This document shows, in pieces, positions 11,788-23,643 of a DNA stretch of 64,000 bases. Position numbers and translations under genes: made by a program. Below the pieces are notes generated by a model. The model was given only the letters and a program-made list of their open reading frames with translations. It did not search any database and was not told the origin of the DNA. The first letter of the stretch is position 1, and each line of letters starts with the position of its first letter. This DNA is from Nepenthes gracilis (taxonomy: Eukaryota > Streptophyta > Magnoliopsida > Caryophyllales > Nepenthaceae), in the NCBI GenBank assembly GCA_033239525.1, contig BSYO01000013.1, forward strand, positions 9,510,501-9,574,500, in the 5' to 3' direction.

Positions 11788-12127
11788 GGTTGAGAAGTTG
11801 GGCAAGAGTCGAGGTGTAATCGTATGAGATATCAGCTTTGGCCGAGATGGGTTGAGAAGTCGGGCAAGTACCGAGATGCAACCGAACGAGATTCCAGCTT
11901 TTGGCTGAGATATATGCAAAGTGCTGAGCTGTAAATGGCTAAGGCGGTACAGTGAAGACTGCAGTCTTTATCTGCCTTTATCCGAGGTGTATGTTCTGGG
12001 ATTTTATGCATGGATCTTATGGGCAAACCGGTTCCTTCTCTCTCACTTTCCCGGTATGGCGAACCTGGCATGGATCCTATGGGCAAACCGGTCCCTTCTC
12101 TCATATGTTCTCGGAATGGGAGGCCTA
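11788..12127 (+). repeat. Two pairs of tandem repeats in the outer LINE 3' UTR
   Basis: A unit of about 62 bp starting gggttgagaag is repeated at 11788-11849 and 11850-11912. A unit of about 60 bp starting gcatggatc (with atgggcaaaccggt) is repeated at about 12007-12066 and 12068-12127. Both pairs lie upstream of the poly-A at 12379. Confidence 0.75.
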
Positions 12128-12498
12128 AATGTCATTTTGAATTTTTTGTTACTATTTGCGGTGCATGTTGTCGTCCTGCAGTTTTAAAGGATGAGTAGGA
12201 GAAATTTTACTCGTTGATCTTTGCTGTATTGTTTGTTCTCTTGCTTTCATGTCTTATGTCATGGTTTTCAGGGTCTGCCCCTGTACTATGTTCTGCTTCC
12301 AAGTTAACAAAACACTTGGAATAGAATATAGATGTTGTATTTTCTTTCTTGTCATTTAATGTAATTTACTTACTTACCAAAAAAAAAAAACCTAATACAT
12401 GTGAATTTGAAATAAGTTGGCAATTCCCTTCCCCATGATTTTATCTTATCTTGATAAATATTTGAGCTATATTTTTTTTTTACTTTTCAATTTAAAAT

Positions 12499-13502
12499 TG
12501 ATGGGTCCACCACGACACGGACTGATCTAGTCATGGCAACAGATGATTCGGCGGCCAGCTCATTAGCCAGCAAGGGCCAATGCAAAACCAAAACCCAGAA
12601 CCCATCCAAACAGCTCATTTGTTGCGTACAGATCCCATGAGGGACCAATGGCCTAACCTCACGGGATAACCACTATAAATCAACCAATCATAACAAAGTC
12701 CACCATCTACCTCAGTGATAGTAGTTCGGTAGCAAAAAAAACGTTGGCACGGCAAATTTCAACCAATGTAGTTGGTGGTCAACCATGGGGAATCACTGTA
12801 CCTACCAACCAAAGGTAACCTAGCCAACCTATGTGAGGGGAGACCTGGCCCTTGTCGGCCACTACCAATCACGGTTGCATTAATGCTACAAGACAATATC
12901 TCACACGGTGGCTCCCGTTTATACCTAGCAGTTAGCAAATCCGGGAGGAACACATATCGTTAGCCTTGACGCCAAAGCTTTCTCCGCGAAATATTATAAA
13001 TTCCCTCACCGTCTATAAGATGAGGGGAGAGCAACTCTCAGTGAAAAATTGTCCACAAGCAAGACTCATGGAACAAAAGAAAGAACTAAGCTTTCTTTCC
13101 CAGCATAATTTTTTCTCTCCCATGGTAAACCACTCCCTACCGAGTACAATCCAAGTGAACCATCGACCGCGTGCAACTAAAAAGGAGTCCAGTCCTCCTT
13201 CCTCTCTAAGCAGCCCCATGTCGGGTGCACCTACAGGAGTCAGTCCTACTCTCACATCTTCTACTCACGTGCAATTTTGCATTATCTAGCACACTCTTTA
13301 CATCTTTATATTTTTTAAGGAATATTTCTGATTTAAGTGTTAGAGGATAAATCAAGAAGTGAGTTCAATCAATTCTCTAATCTAATATTTGTAGTTTATA
13401 GTGCGTAAGTTCCAGGTTAACAGTAACGGAAATCTGACCTATTTCAATTTGACCCATAGTAAAAAAATTGGGTAGCTTCCTAATTCATACCACAATCTGA
13501 CA
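12499..13502 (+). mobile_element. Diverged LTR relic related to the Gypsy element at 14677
   Basis: It starts tgatgggtcc, like the 5' LTR at 14677, and near its end shares a run of motifs in order with the Gypsy LTR (17340-17537): a ttaagtgttagaggataaat-type stretch, gtgagt, caattctct, gtgcgtaag and cctaattc. It ends at about 13502 in ctgaca. No internal region follows and no matching TSD was seen, so it is a solo or truncated LTR. Its open frames have no recognisable domain. Confidence 0.5.
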
Positions 13503-13507
13503 ACTAG

Positions 13508-13552
<45 letters not shown>
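13508..13552. repeat. (AC)n-(AT)n microsatellite
   Basis: A dinucleotide run of AC changing to AT. Confidence 0.95.
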
Positions 13553-13553
<1 letters not shown>

Positions 13554-13904
13554 TTGTTATTATTAGAAATTGGCATTTGATTCCATATCAAAATTTTAAA
13601 ATCCTAAATTTGAAATTAATTTTATTAAATTAAAATAAAAAAAGAACATAAATTTACAGTATAATGAGCAACATATCAATAATATTTGTATAATTTTATT
13701 AAACGAGGAACTTGAATATACAATAATAAAATCAACTACTCATATAGCAGTTGTTAATCAATTACAACAATAAGTTTAATTTCTATTTAGAGTAATCCTA
13801 ACCATATATGAAGAAATATAAAATTATATTAAAACTAAAAAATATATTTGTGCGTAAGGCTGAAATATAAAAAGCACAATTGTGAGAATTATTATTTATA
13901 ATAA

Positions 13905-13970
13905 TAATAATAAAACAAAATAATAATAATATGTAATAATAATAATAATAAAACAAAATAATAATAGTAT

Positions 13971-14007
<37 letters not shown>

Positions 14008-14040
14008 CTAATAAATAATAATAATAATAATAATAATAAA
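13905..14040. repeat. (TAA)n microsatellite
   Basis: Long imperfect runs of TAA/ATA broken by aaaacaaaataa and cctaa-type spacers. Confidence 0.95.
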
Positions 14041-14124
14041 TATGTGAGAATTATTATTCCCGCATTTGTGAGAATAATAATTCACAGGGAATAACAATTC
14101 TCATCCTACTACTAACCAAACGGA

Positions 14125-14156
14125 AGAATTTCTATTCCTGCGGGAATAGAAATTCT
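14125..14156. repeat. Hairpin, possibly from a MITE
   Basis: Perfect 14-base arms agaatttctattcc and ggaatagaaattct with a 4-base loop. It follows other inverted words (gtgagaattattattccc / gagaataataattcac) at 14044-14085. No terminal repeats or TSD could be fixed. Confidence 0.6.
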
Positions 14157-14671
14157 TTTCCTCCCCAATTCCTACAACCAAATGTGACGTAATATATGGT
14201 TTTGTATAATAACCGGTCAATATGTAACTGATCCTTGCCTATATTTTAACAGTTATTAAGAGAAACTTGCATTTTATTTTATTTATTTATTTTTTGATTA
14301 TAGGAGTGATGGAATATGTTATCTAACAAAAAAATTATTAAAAAAAATTCACACTGGTGAATTTGGAATATATATAGTAAGAGAAAATTTAATTGTCACC
14401 ATAATGTTGGTCAATCATCCAAATAATTCACTTGAAAACATCAAAGCTATTTTATAGTTTAGAATTCGTATTTTAATTTTTTTGTAATTATTATTTTCAA
14501 TTGATGTTTCGAATTGATATTTTACGTTTATTCTTAATTTTTATTTTGATATTGATTTTATTTTACGTTAAATCATAAAACAAAAAAAATTGACAATATT
14601 TAAGACACATGGTAAAACATATATGAAAATCAAAAACTAACTCTATTAAATGTCAATATGAAAATTAAATG

Positions 14672-14676
14672 CATAG
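14672..14676 (+). repeat. TSD CATAG, left
   Basis: CATAG here and at 29850-29854 flank the Gypsy element exactly. Confidence 0.85.
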
Positions 14677-15489
14677 TGATGGGTCCAATATGAACATTGG
14701 TTAGTAGAAATAAGGCCCAACCCGTAGGAAAGCCTAACTAGGCGATGGGGCCTAAGAGGTTTCGTGTAAATCCAAGCATTGCGGAATAGATCCTGGGCCG
14801 AATACGTTGCACCAATGCCCACTGGACATCGCCTGTGACGGGACCGGCCATTAATCTTCTAATGGCCTCCGCCATAGAACATCCACCTTGGATAACCATC
14901 TCGGCCCATATAAATGGGAAGAATTTAAAGAAATTTTAAAGCTTACATAAGATCAAAACTAGCCAATTATCGAATTGGCCTACTGTATGTCGGTCACAAT
15001 GTGACTGTCCGAAATACTAGGTTGGTCGATTAGAAGGTAAAACCAAAGACATATGAGATGCTACTAGGAGCTGAAATAAAATTCTTTTTTTGGGGTAAGT
15101 ATACCCCCATAAAATTCAGCGAAAATATTAAATTTTCCATTAATTCATACTGCAGTATTGTGTTACAAAATTTTCATAATGGCCAAAAATTATTTTATGG
15201 CTGATCAAGTATTGCTACAGTGAACCCAGGTCGGCCTCCTGCCTAGCTACCTTGTCCAACTCTACTCGGTTTCATCCGGCATAAATTCTTGGTCGTTTGA
15301 AGATAAGAAAATAGTAATCAGTAAGCAGATTACTCAACAAGGTACCAATAATTAAATACATGAATAAATACAACTTTGAAACAAAATCCCAGATACAGAA
15401 TGAAGCATAAAACACGGACAAAGTCATTTTCATGCGATCTGGTCTCCAAAACGAATTCCTATCCAAAACCAAATTTTCTTGTTCGGTTA

Positions 15490-15660
15490 CATTTAGGGCT
15501 TGTAGCTACTTGGCCATCATATATCAGAAACAACTATATTTAAGGCCTATAACTATTCGGTCATCATATATTAGACATGGCTACATTTAGGGCCTGCAAT
15601 TACTTGGCCATCACATATTAGAAACGCTGCATTTAGGGCCTGTAGCTACTCGGTCATTAA
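15490..15660. repeat. Minisatellite in the solo LTR, about 50-bp unit
   Basis: About four diverged copies of a unit with catttagggcctgtagcta, ctcggtcatcatatatta and a short variable end. Confidence 0.8.
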
Positions 15661-16499
15661 GAACTGTTTTTGAGTGCCAAAGGCCAAAGTTCTTAAAATG
15701 TGTAAACTGGTGGGATCTTTAATTAAGCAAGTTGATATTTGTTGACAGAAATTAAATATGCAAGATAACGTTTTCATGTACCGTAGTTCAGAACATAAGT
15801 AATTCTAACAAATTTTCAAGTGTTGTTCGTAGAACAAAAGCTCAACACAGGCGCCGTACATGTTTCTCTTTTATAAATCATGAGAAGTAATTATCATGCA
15901 TTGCGTTGAGACATAGAAAAGAAGGGCGTCAAACACATAATACTAATGGATTTTTAGACAAGAATTATCAATTGCGAAGGACAAAACATAAGGCACACTT
16001 GCCTAATTTAGTGGTTATGAATTCTCTTACTTAACCTGGAATCGTTTCTCTCCTTCTTCTTCTTAGTGCCTTTCATAGATTTCATACTCCTCCTCTAACC
16101 TTTCAATTGGTATTTATAGGCAATGGGGCAAGTGAAAGCTGGTGGAAGTAAGTCACCTATTTGATACTTCTTTGTACTTTTTGTCCCACTCAATCTTTTT
16201 TCTGAAAGATCAACAGAGTAGGTTACCTTGTTTATACTTTTTTTCCCACTCAACCTTCCTTTTAGAAAAGTCAACAGAGTAGGTAGAAGTAGGAGATGGC
16301 CATGAACTAATTCTGCTAATCATCTTACTACCTCTTGCTCTTGCTTTCTCATTCCTTGGACTCCTTTATGAGTCCTCGACCTTATTCTAACTTCCTCAAT
16401 CATTTTATGAGTTCTTGAGCTCTTTATCTGATTCTTTACTAAACGACATCGGTTGTTACTGTTCACGATTCATGGTTTTTTCTGGTTAACTTCCTAATT

Positions 16500-16645
16500 T
16501 CCGATCAACACTATATTTTTGGTCAACACAAAATTTTCGGTCAACACAAGAATTCCGGTAAACACTATATTTTCAGTCAATACAAGAATTCCGGTTAACA
16601 CTATATTTTCGGTTAACACAAGAATTCTGGTCAACACTTCTTAAC
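16500..16645. repeat. Minisatellite in the solo LTR, about 18-bp unit
   Basis: About eight copies of a short unit built on ttcggtcaacac followed by tatatt or aagaattcc. Confidence 0.85.
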
Positions 16646-17537
16646 TAGCCTTCATGTTACCTCGGTCGATTTCTTTTCTATTGAATTCATGAGTGACTAA
16701 ATTCTAAAACCCAGGTCCTTACATCACCTGACATGCACCCAATCACAATCTGTCTGCGTTTCACCCAAAGATGGCTGCAAATTGGCAATGTAGAAGACAT
16801 CGGCCTAGGAGATGCCAGCTAATGGTGGATGAAGTCAACCCTGGTAGGCTGCGGTGACCTACAACGGCTCAGCCAATCCCAATGAAAGGCAACCTGACCC
16901 ATGCTTTTCACGCCCGACAACGGTTTCCTCACCACCACAAAACAACAACTGATATCACTGGCCCCCGCCAATGCTCAGTAGCTGGTAAATCCGAGCAAGA
17001 CACTTGTCACAGGTTCTTGTGCCCAAAGCCTCCTCCACGGAGCTTTATAAATACCTTCTTCTATACTTGAGAAAAAGGGGAACAAATTTGATCATCCAAG
17101 ATTACTCGAGGCATTTTAAGACTATCTCAAGCTAAGCTTCGAATGCAAACGTGAGGAGAAAAAATCAGCTCTCTTTCCTCCAAAAACTGTCACTCTCATC
17201 CGGTGATCTTATTAGCCATTTTCTGAAGTGTATAAAAAGAATCCAAGCCTCCTCTAATCCTCACTTGCATGCCTTACTTAAAAACATCTGTGCATTTCAC
17301 ATCACGTTTACCCTCATACTTGTATCTTTCTATTATCTTGGAAAGATTACTGACTTGAGCGTCGGAGGATAAATTAGGGAGTGAGTCCCTCAAATTCTCT
17401 GACCTCTTGTTAGTTGTTTGTGGTGTGTAAGATCCAAGTTGAGAGACATAGAGACCAAACCTGTTCAAACTCAACCTGACGACAGGAATCCAAAGGCTCC
17501 CTAAGTCGCATAGTAACCCAAATTTAAGGATACATTA

Positions 17538-17556
17538 TTGGCGCCATCTATAGGAA
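17538..17556 (+). promoter_or_regulatory. Primer-binding site of the Gypsy element
   Basis: TGGCGCC (17539-17545) lies next to the end of the 5' LTR and is complementary to a tRNA 3' end ...GGCGCCA, as in tRNA-Asp. The match decays after about eight bases. Confidence 0.7.
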
Positions 17557-17639
17557 CGACAACAAAGTCTGACCACCATCACCACATCCACTCTCAAAGC
17601 AAAAAATTAGTCAACACCAAAGCACAAACTAGCGCGTTA

Positions 17640-19210
17640 GTAAGGACACAGCTGCCCATGGCGACGACCCCTTGGTGGGTAGCTATGTCGACGAGTAGCT
17701 TGAGCCTGACGTGTGCAAGCTAGCCGCCGATGTGGACGACATAAAGCAGATGCTTCAAATACTATACACTTGAATTGGAGTGCAATGGTCAGAAGCTCCT
17801 CCCCCATGCCCCCAGGCGTCAACCTTTGGTCAAAGGGGTTATGGGCCGAGGCTCCCCATAACAAGAACAATAAGGCTTGAAGACCCTAGGGCCCAGGCAA
17901 TCTCAGATAGTAGGGCCCAGACATCAGTGCGGAGCCTCCTGAGTAGGAGAGTACTGGAGGAAAGCCTGGAGCGGCGGAATCCCCACAACTCCCACAGCGA
18001 CCGGATACCCGTGACCAGAGGGGAAGGCTTATGCAGTATGCGGCCGCCTTGTGCAGGCAGCCCCTATGACCTGCATGCCCCCTTGGAGAACTCCGAGCTC
18101 AGAAACTTCATCAACACCAAGAGGAACGGATCCTCCCATTGAATGGAGGAGAAAGTGGAGAAAATATGGCAGCACGTGTTCAAGGGTGAGGTTGGAAAAC
18201 AAACGCTCAACCTGAGGGGGTCGTTGTTCACCATGGACATTCGAACGTAGCCACTCTCCATCAAGTTCAAGATGCCAGTGCTGAATGTGTACGACGGAAG
18301 CACAGATCTGATTGATCACCTGTATTACTTTCGGACGCTGCTGACCTTCCACAAGGTGAACGAGGCTACCATGTGCCAATGCTTTTCATTGACACTCAAG
18401 GGGGACACCGAGCTCTGGTTCCACGGCTTCCAACCAAACTCCATCCGATCATTCGACGAGCTCGTCGATTGCTTCCTATGCTAGTTCGCCTCTAGCCGAA
18501 GAGAGGTGAAGAAACCCTGGCACCTCATCCACCTCTGCCAAAATCCCCTAACTCTCTAAAGATATGAAATTGAGTGCCTTCATCGCCACATTAGCAGCTT
18601 AGGAGCTCTTCATCACCACCAAAAACCTAAGGAGCACATCAAAGCCCCCAGATCTTCCGAGAAGTAGAGGTCATCGCTTGAGCCTACATAGCAACCAATG
18701 AGGCCAACGAAGCGAAGCATCCTAAGCATATGGACCAACAACCTGAAGGTTTGACCATGGGGAAGAAGAGAAACGGAGATAGTGGTTGCTCCTGAAAACC
18801 TCAAAAACAACCATGGTCTGAGCTGGGTATTCAAAGGAAGTACAGGCCCTTGGCCCTAATGGCCCTAAATGATGCCCGCTCGAGCATCCTGATGTAAATC
18901 TAGGATGAGAAATTTTTGAGGTGACCGAAGATACCGAACAACCCAGGGGCCAGAGACCAGACCAAATATTATTACTTTCACCAGTCTCTGGGACACACTA
19001 TGGAAGATTGTCGGACCATGCAAAATGAGATCGAAGACCTGATCCACTAGGGGTACCTCACACAGTTCCTGAGAAGCCCAGAACCGGCCCCCAAGGCAGA
19101 AAGTGATGAATGCATAGAGCAGCCAAAGAACCGTGTCACTGCCGGCATTATCAATATGATTTCAAGAGGCCAACCAAGAGCGGCGCCCAAGATTGACCCG
19201 AGGCCACATC
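17640..19210 (+). pseudogene. Gypsy gag, broken
   Basis: Structural capsid-like protein of the element. The retrotransposon gag domain is readable at about 18140-18600: EKVEKIWQHVFKG, then PVLNVYDGSTDLIDHLYYF, MCQCFSLTLKGDTELWF and SIRSFDELVDCFL. A C-terminal stretch at 18960-19100 reads HQSLGHTMEDCRTMQNEIEDL and YLTQFLR, typical of the region before protease in plant Gypsy elements. In-frame stops near 18250, 18480 and 19050 and frame changes break it. The start is not clear. Confidence 0.85.
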
Positions 19211-19269
19211 TGGCAGCAAGAGAGCGCGGGTAGGGTTAGGATTACTGTCATTAGTTTTAGCAACGATGA

Positions 19270-19755
19270 TATGACTCATATAACGTCCCCCCATTTCGAC
19301 CCTCTTGTCATATCTGCCATCGTTTCAAACGGTACGTTAGACTATTAACTGAAATAAATTTTTATTGATAATGGAAACACCCATAATTCACTGTATCTCG
19401 ACGCATTTTTTATACTTGGATTGAAAAGAGCAAGATGAAAGTAGCCAAGGGCCCTTTGTATAGCCTGGATAATGAACTAATGCCCGTGCAGGGAAAAGTC
19501 CAGCTTGAAGTCACGATGGAAACTCATCGATGTATGGTCACCTGAATGATTATGTTCTTTGTCATTGATTTGCCATCGGTCTACAACACCATCCTGAGCC
19601 GACCATTCCTAGCCACCTTAAAGGTGGTAATGTCAATCCCCCACTTGAAGGTGAAGTTCCTGACGCCATGTGGAGTAGGGGAAGGGCTAGGCGACCAGAT
19701 GATGGGGCGGATGTGCTACCTGTCCGAGGTGGCTCCAAACACTCTCAACTGACCA
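19270..19755 (+). pseudogene. Gypsy protease, broken
   Basis: Aspartic protease region that would cut the polyprotein. It reads PHFDPLVISAIVSNGT, then IDNGNTHNSLYLDAF, where the usual catalytic D-[ST]-G is D-N-G, then FFVIDLPSVYNTILSRPFLATLKVV and HLKVKFLTPCGVGEGLGDQ. Internal stops at about 19345 and 19543. It lies directly between gag and RT. Confidence 0.85.
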
Positions 19756-19999
19756 ACAGAGGGCCTAGACTTTCGAGATGAGATCACGCTACAACAGGCC
19801 CAGTCTGGAGAGTCGACAAATTTGGTACCCTTGGACCCCAATGAGCCCGAGAAATGCATATATGTCGGCAGCTCCCTTTCAATGCCGGTCTGCGACCAGC
19901 TTGTGAACTTCCTCAGGTAGAATTCTATCGTCTTCACATGGACTCCTGCAAACATACCTGGGGTACTAATCGGAGTAATGGTCCATAAGTTGGGCATTG

Positions 20000-20900
20000 A
20001 TTCCGGTTATAAACCCATGCGGTAAAATCGTAAGAACTACTTTATCGAAAAGCTTATCGCCATTAGAGAGGAAGTCAAAACACTGCTCGATGCGGGGTTC
20101 ATAATGGAGGTCTAGTACCCGAATTTGCTATCAAACATCATCTTTGTGAAGAAGAGCAATAGCAATTTCACCGACGTGCATCAATTTCACCGACGTGAAT
20201 AAAGTTTGCCTGAAGGATAGTTTTCCATTACCGAGGATCGATTAGTTGGTAGACTCTATATCCAGCCATGAACTCCTAAACTTTATGGATGCCACTTGGG
20301 TTACAACCAGATAAGGATGAGCCTGGACGACAAGGAGCATACTTCATTCATGACTGACCAGGGAACCTATTGTTACAGGATCATGCCATTTGGTTTGAAT
20401 AACATTGGCACTACCTATTAGCGGTTGGTGAACAAGATGTTTGAAACCCAAATCAGATGGAACGTAGAGGTGTACATGGACGACATGCTTATCAAAAGAA
20501 AAATCACCGACGACCACTTCATGGATCTGGTCGAGACCTTCGAGGTACTTTAGGTTCACAGGATAAAACTCAATCCGGCCAAGTGAATGTTTGGAGTGAC
20601 ATTCGAAAACTTCGTTGGCTTTTTATAGTATCCCAGCGGGGCATTGAGGCAAACCCAAAGAAAATAAGAGCTGTTCTTGAGTTCTCCACGGATAATGAAG
20701 GAGGCCCAGAAGTTTACAGGGAGGATCGTCGCCCTCTTTTGGTTTCTAGCCAAATCGGCGGAGAAGTACTTGGCATTCTTTGCGGCCCTCAAAGGAATGA
20801 AGTCAATTCGATTCCAATGGACTGCCGAGTGTGGGGCTACATTCCATGAGCTCAAACAATAACTCTCCAACCCTCCACTACTGACCTCACCCTCCGACGG
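20000..20900 (+). pseudogene. Gypsy reverse transcriptase, broken
   Basis: Reverse transcriptase of the Ty3/Gypsy type. Visible motifs: NYFIEKLIAIREEVKTLLDAGFI, NIIFVKKSN, a duplicated TDVHQFHR near 20175, GYNQIRMSLDDKEHTSFMT, YCYRIMPFGL and the catalytic YMDD at 20473-20484, followed by KLNPAK and EAQKFTGRI. The frame changes several times and stops occur. The connection to RNase H (TDKESCYPHTQWIAQAL) continues to about 21110. Confidence 0.9.
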
Positions 20901-21249
20901 CAAAGATCTATACCTCTATCTAGTGGTGTCAGACACGGCCCTGAGTTCGGTTCTCATTCGGTAGTAGGAAGATGTGTAGCAACCCGTGTACTACTCAAGC
21001 AAGGTGCTAACAGACAAGGAGTCCTGCTACCCTCACACCCAATGGATCGCTCAAGCCCTCATCCACTCTGCCAGAAAGTTGAGGCTATACTTCTAGGCAC
21101 ACCACATCATTGTATTGATTGACCAGCCACTAAAAGGTTCCTACAAAATCGAAGACGTCCAGATGACTGGTCAAATGGGTTATAGAGTTGGGTAAGTTTG
21201 ACGTGGAGTTTTGACCCTAACCAACCTTGAAGGATTAGGCCCTCATAGA

Positions 21250-21720
21250 CTTCATGGTCGAAATGATGACCCCTGCTCTTGATGCCACCGATCAGGTCGA
21301 AGGCATAAACGTTTCGAGTGCCCTGATATGGACCTTAAACGTTGACAAATCATCTACGCAGGCAAGTAGCAAGGCCGGCATCATTCTCGGAACACCCGGT
21401 GGCAAAAAAATAAAGTACTCTCTAGCACTCAGATTCCCATCAACCAACAACGTCACCGAATACGAAGCCCTTCTTATGGGACTCAAGTTAGCCAAGGAGT
21501 GTTCCGCAAAGGCACTGGTCGTGGTACAGTAACTCAGAGTTGGTGGTTAACCAGATCCAAGGGACTTTTGAGGTATCAAACCGTCAGCTCGCCAAGTACC
21601 TTGCTAAGGTAAGAGCTCAGGCCTAGACATTCGAGACGGTCAAAATCGTGCATATCCCGAGGACAGAGAACTGGAAAGAAGACCAACTGGCCAAGGTCAC
21701 TATGATGGGGTCTCAAGAGC
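21250..21720 (+). pseudogene. Gypsy RNase H, broken
   Basis: RNase H domain that would remove the RNA template. WTLNVDKSSTQASSKAGIIL (normally DGS) opens the domain; KYSLALRFPSTNNVTEYEALLMGLKLA carries the conserved Glu; NSELVVNQIQGTFEV follows after a frameshift near 21530; HIPRTENWKEDQLAK ends it. The first Asp remains (VDKSS). Confidence 0.88.
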
Positions 21721-21829
21721 ATGTGAGAAGTCTTGACTGCCGCCAACATTGATGACCTGGAATGCGAGATGCTGCAAGTGGCAGACGGCGACAACTAGAT
21801 GACCCCATATCGAAGGTATGTGAGGGACG

Positions 21830-22950
21830 GTACACTACCAGAAAACTCAGAGGAAGTTAAGCGCGTAAGAAAGACGGTTTGTTGGTATGTGATCATCGAC
21901 GGGAGATTGTACTGATAGGGATACTCGAACACCTACCTAAAATGCCTCACCTCAGAATAGGCTGAGTATGTGCTAGGCAAAGTGCACCTTGGTGTTTGTG
22001 GCTTGCACATCGGAGGAAAGAACCTCGCATTCAGAACTATGTGACAGAGTTTGTACTAAACTATGATGAAACATGATGTCATGGACTTTGTCAAAAGAGG
22101 CGAGAACTGCCAAGTCCATGAATCCCTGAGCCATTACCTGCACATAGAGTTATAGAGTCAGCAAGCACCATGGTCATTCTCGCTGTGGGGGCTCGATATC
22201 CTTGGTCCCATACCCTTAGCGTCTGGACAGAGAAACTTTCTCATTGTCGGCATCGATTACTTTATCAAGTGGGTCAAAGCCACTCCTTAGCACATATAAC
22301 CAATAACCAAGTAAAACACGACGGACTTCGTCTGTCAAAACATTGTTTGTCAGTTTGGCATTCCCGATGTCATAGTGACCACCAACGAAACCCAATTCAC
22401 AGGCAAACGGTTCACTAAGTATTGCGCAAGCTTGCATATCAGATTGGTCCACACATCTATGGTGTACCTGCAGGCAAATGGCCAAGTCGAGGTGATGAAC
22501 CGAACACTGCTGTATGGGCCGAAAACCAAGCTGGAAGACACAGGGGTTTCCTGAGTAGACGAGTTTTGGTCCATGCTATGGTCATAACGGATGACACCGT
22601 GGGAACCAATGCGGTAGACGTCATTTAGCCTCTACAACGGGGCTAAAACGGTCGTCCCTATCGAGGTCGGGTTACCTAGCCTTGGGATCAAATGCTTCAA
22701 TCCGAACAACAATTTCCAAAGGCTCAGAGAGCACCTAAACCTGCTCCCCGAAAGTCCGTGATACGGCATGCTTAAGGATGGCAGCCTACTAGTAGCGTAT
22801 CACCGGTATTACAACAAGCGAGTGAAAGCTTATCCACTCAAGGTCGGAAATTTGGTCCTATGGAGTATAGAGGAGATGAGCAAGACTACTCATAGGAACA
22901 AACTCTCCCAAAATTGGGAAGGACCATTCCTTGTTTTAGCAATCCTCTAG
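21830..22950 (+). pseudogene. Gypsy integrase, broken
   Basis: Integrase would insert the DNA copy. The zinc-binding N-terminus is seen at 21980-22120 (CGLHIGGKNLAF, DFVKRGENCQVH). The core is at 22180-22520 in shifting frames: WGLDILGP, IVGIDYFIKWVKA, FGIPDVIVTTNETQFTGKRF and YLQANGQVEVMNRTLL, which keeps the Glu-type position. The C-terminus VAYHRYYNKRVKAYPLKVGNL and NWEGPFLV ends near 22950. Numerous stops and shifts. Confidence 0.88.
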
Positions 22951-23234
22951 AACGGGGGTGTACAAGCTGCACACCTAAGATAGTAAACTGGTCCCTCAAA
23001 CTTGGATTGCCACCGCCTAAAGAAGTATTATCGGTAGTCCTCGGACACGCCGGGTAAAGTTTGCATACATCGTCCATGATGCTTGTGCATGTAACATGTT
23101 TCTATTAATAAGATCATTGTTTTCATTTTTTCTGTCTAATTGTTCATGAGAGTGGATGTATGCTTGTCATCTCATAAAATAAAACGGCTTATATTGCCCT
23201 AAAGTTAGGAGAATGCTCCTCCACCTGTAAATAG

Positions 23235-23470
23235 ACCCCGAGATAGTCAAAGAACCTTAGCCCCGTGCTAAGCAACCCACATGTGGCCGAACTCCAAACT
23301 TTGGATCTACACCGAAAGGCCCTTCAGTGGCCAAAGAACCTTGGCCCCGTGCCGAGCGGTCCACACATGGTTGAATTTTGGATTTCGGCTATCTGCCAAA
23401 AGGCCCTTCAACGGCAAAAAAACCTTGGCACCTGGCCAAGCGGCCCACACGCAGCCAAACAACAAGGCCT
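23235..23470 (+). repeat. About 85-bp tandem repeat after integrase
   Basis: Three diverged copies of a unit containing caaagaaccttggccccgtg, a gcggcccacac-like word and aaaggcccttca. Confidence 0.85.
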
Positions 23471-23643
23471 AGGGGCTCCGAAAGTTCCCAATAAGACGGC
23501 CATTAAAACCTTAGGGGGCCTAAATGGCAGGCGTGCAACAATCTTCCCCCGAGGAGGAGAGCACCCTTAGTCGACGACAGTTAATGGTTAGGACCATAGC
23601 GCATAAGTTACGACTCCCCGAGCAAGGCCAAGCTTCGATATGG

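Larger units (their letters stand above)
1334..12390 (+). mobile_element. ORF1-only LINE, interrupted by a second LINE
   Basis: The outer LINE is present in two pieces, 1334-3040 and 10657-12390, about 3.4 kb together. It ends in cttacttacc plus a poly-A run at 12379-12390. The flanks are a near-duplicate: cctaacatgtg at 1323-1333 and cctaatacatgtg at 12391-12403, which differ by a 2-base indel and fit an aged TSD. The left piece encodes a DUF4283-type ORF1 and the right piece its C-terminal part and 3' UTR. No endonuclease or reverse transcriptase is seen in either piece, so it would need ORF2 from another copy. Confidence 0.75.
14834..16723 (+). mobile_element. Solo LTR nested in the Gypsy 5' LTR
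   Basis: The segment begins tgtgacgggacc and ends ggtccttaca, a TG...CA pair with imperfect inverted termini. The 5-bp flanks are tcgcc (14829-14833) and tcacc (16724-16728), a TSD with one G-to-A difference. The 3' LTR of the host element lacks this segment, which proves the insertion. It has no coding sequence. It includes a possible TATA (catataaatggg near 14907) and minisatellites. Confidence 0.88.
14677..17537 (+). repeat. 5' LTR of the Gypsy element (split)
   Basis: It starts tgatgggtccaat and ends ggatacatta, where the 3' LTR has ggatgcatca, so the terminal CA has probably decayed to TA. It is interrupted at 14834-16723 by a solo LTR; the pieces on either side join the 3' LTR sequence at cactggacatc. 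Confidence 0.88.

Noticed and set aside
12759..13289. Open frames within the diverged LTR (12499-13502) as genes
   Set aside because: They lie in LTR-like sequence, overlap on both strands and have no domain.
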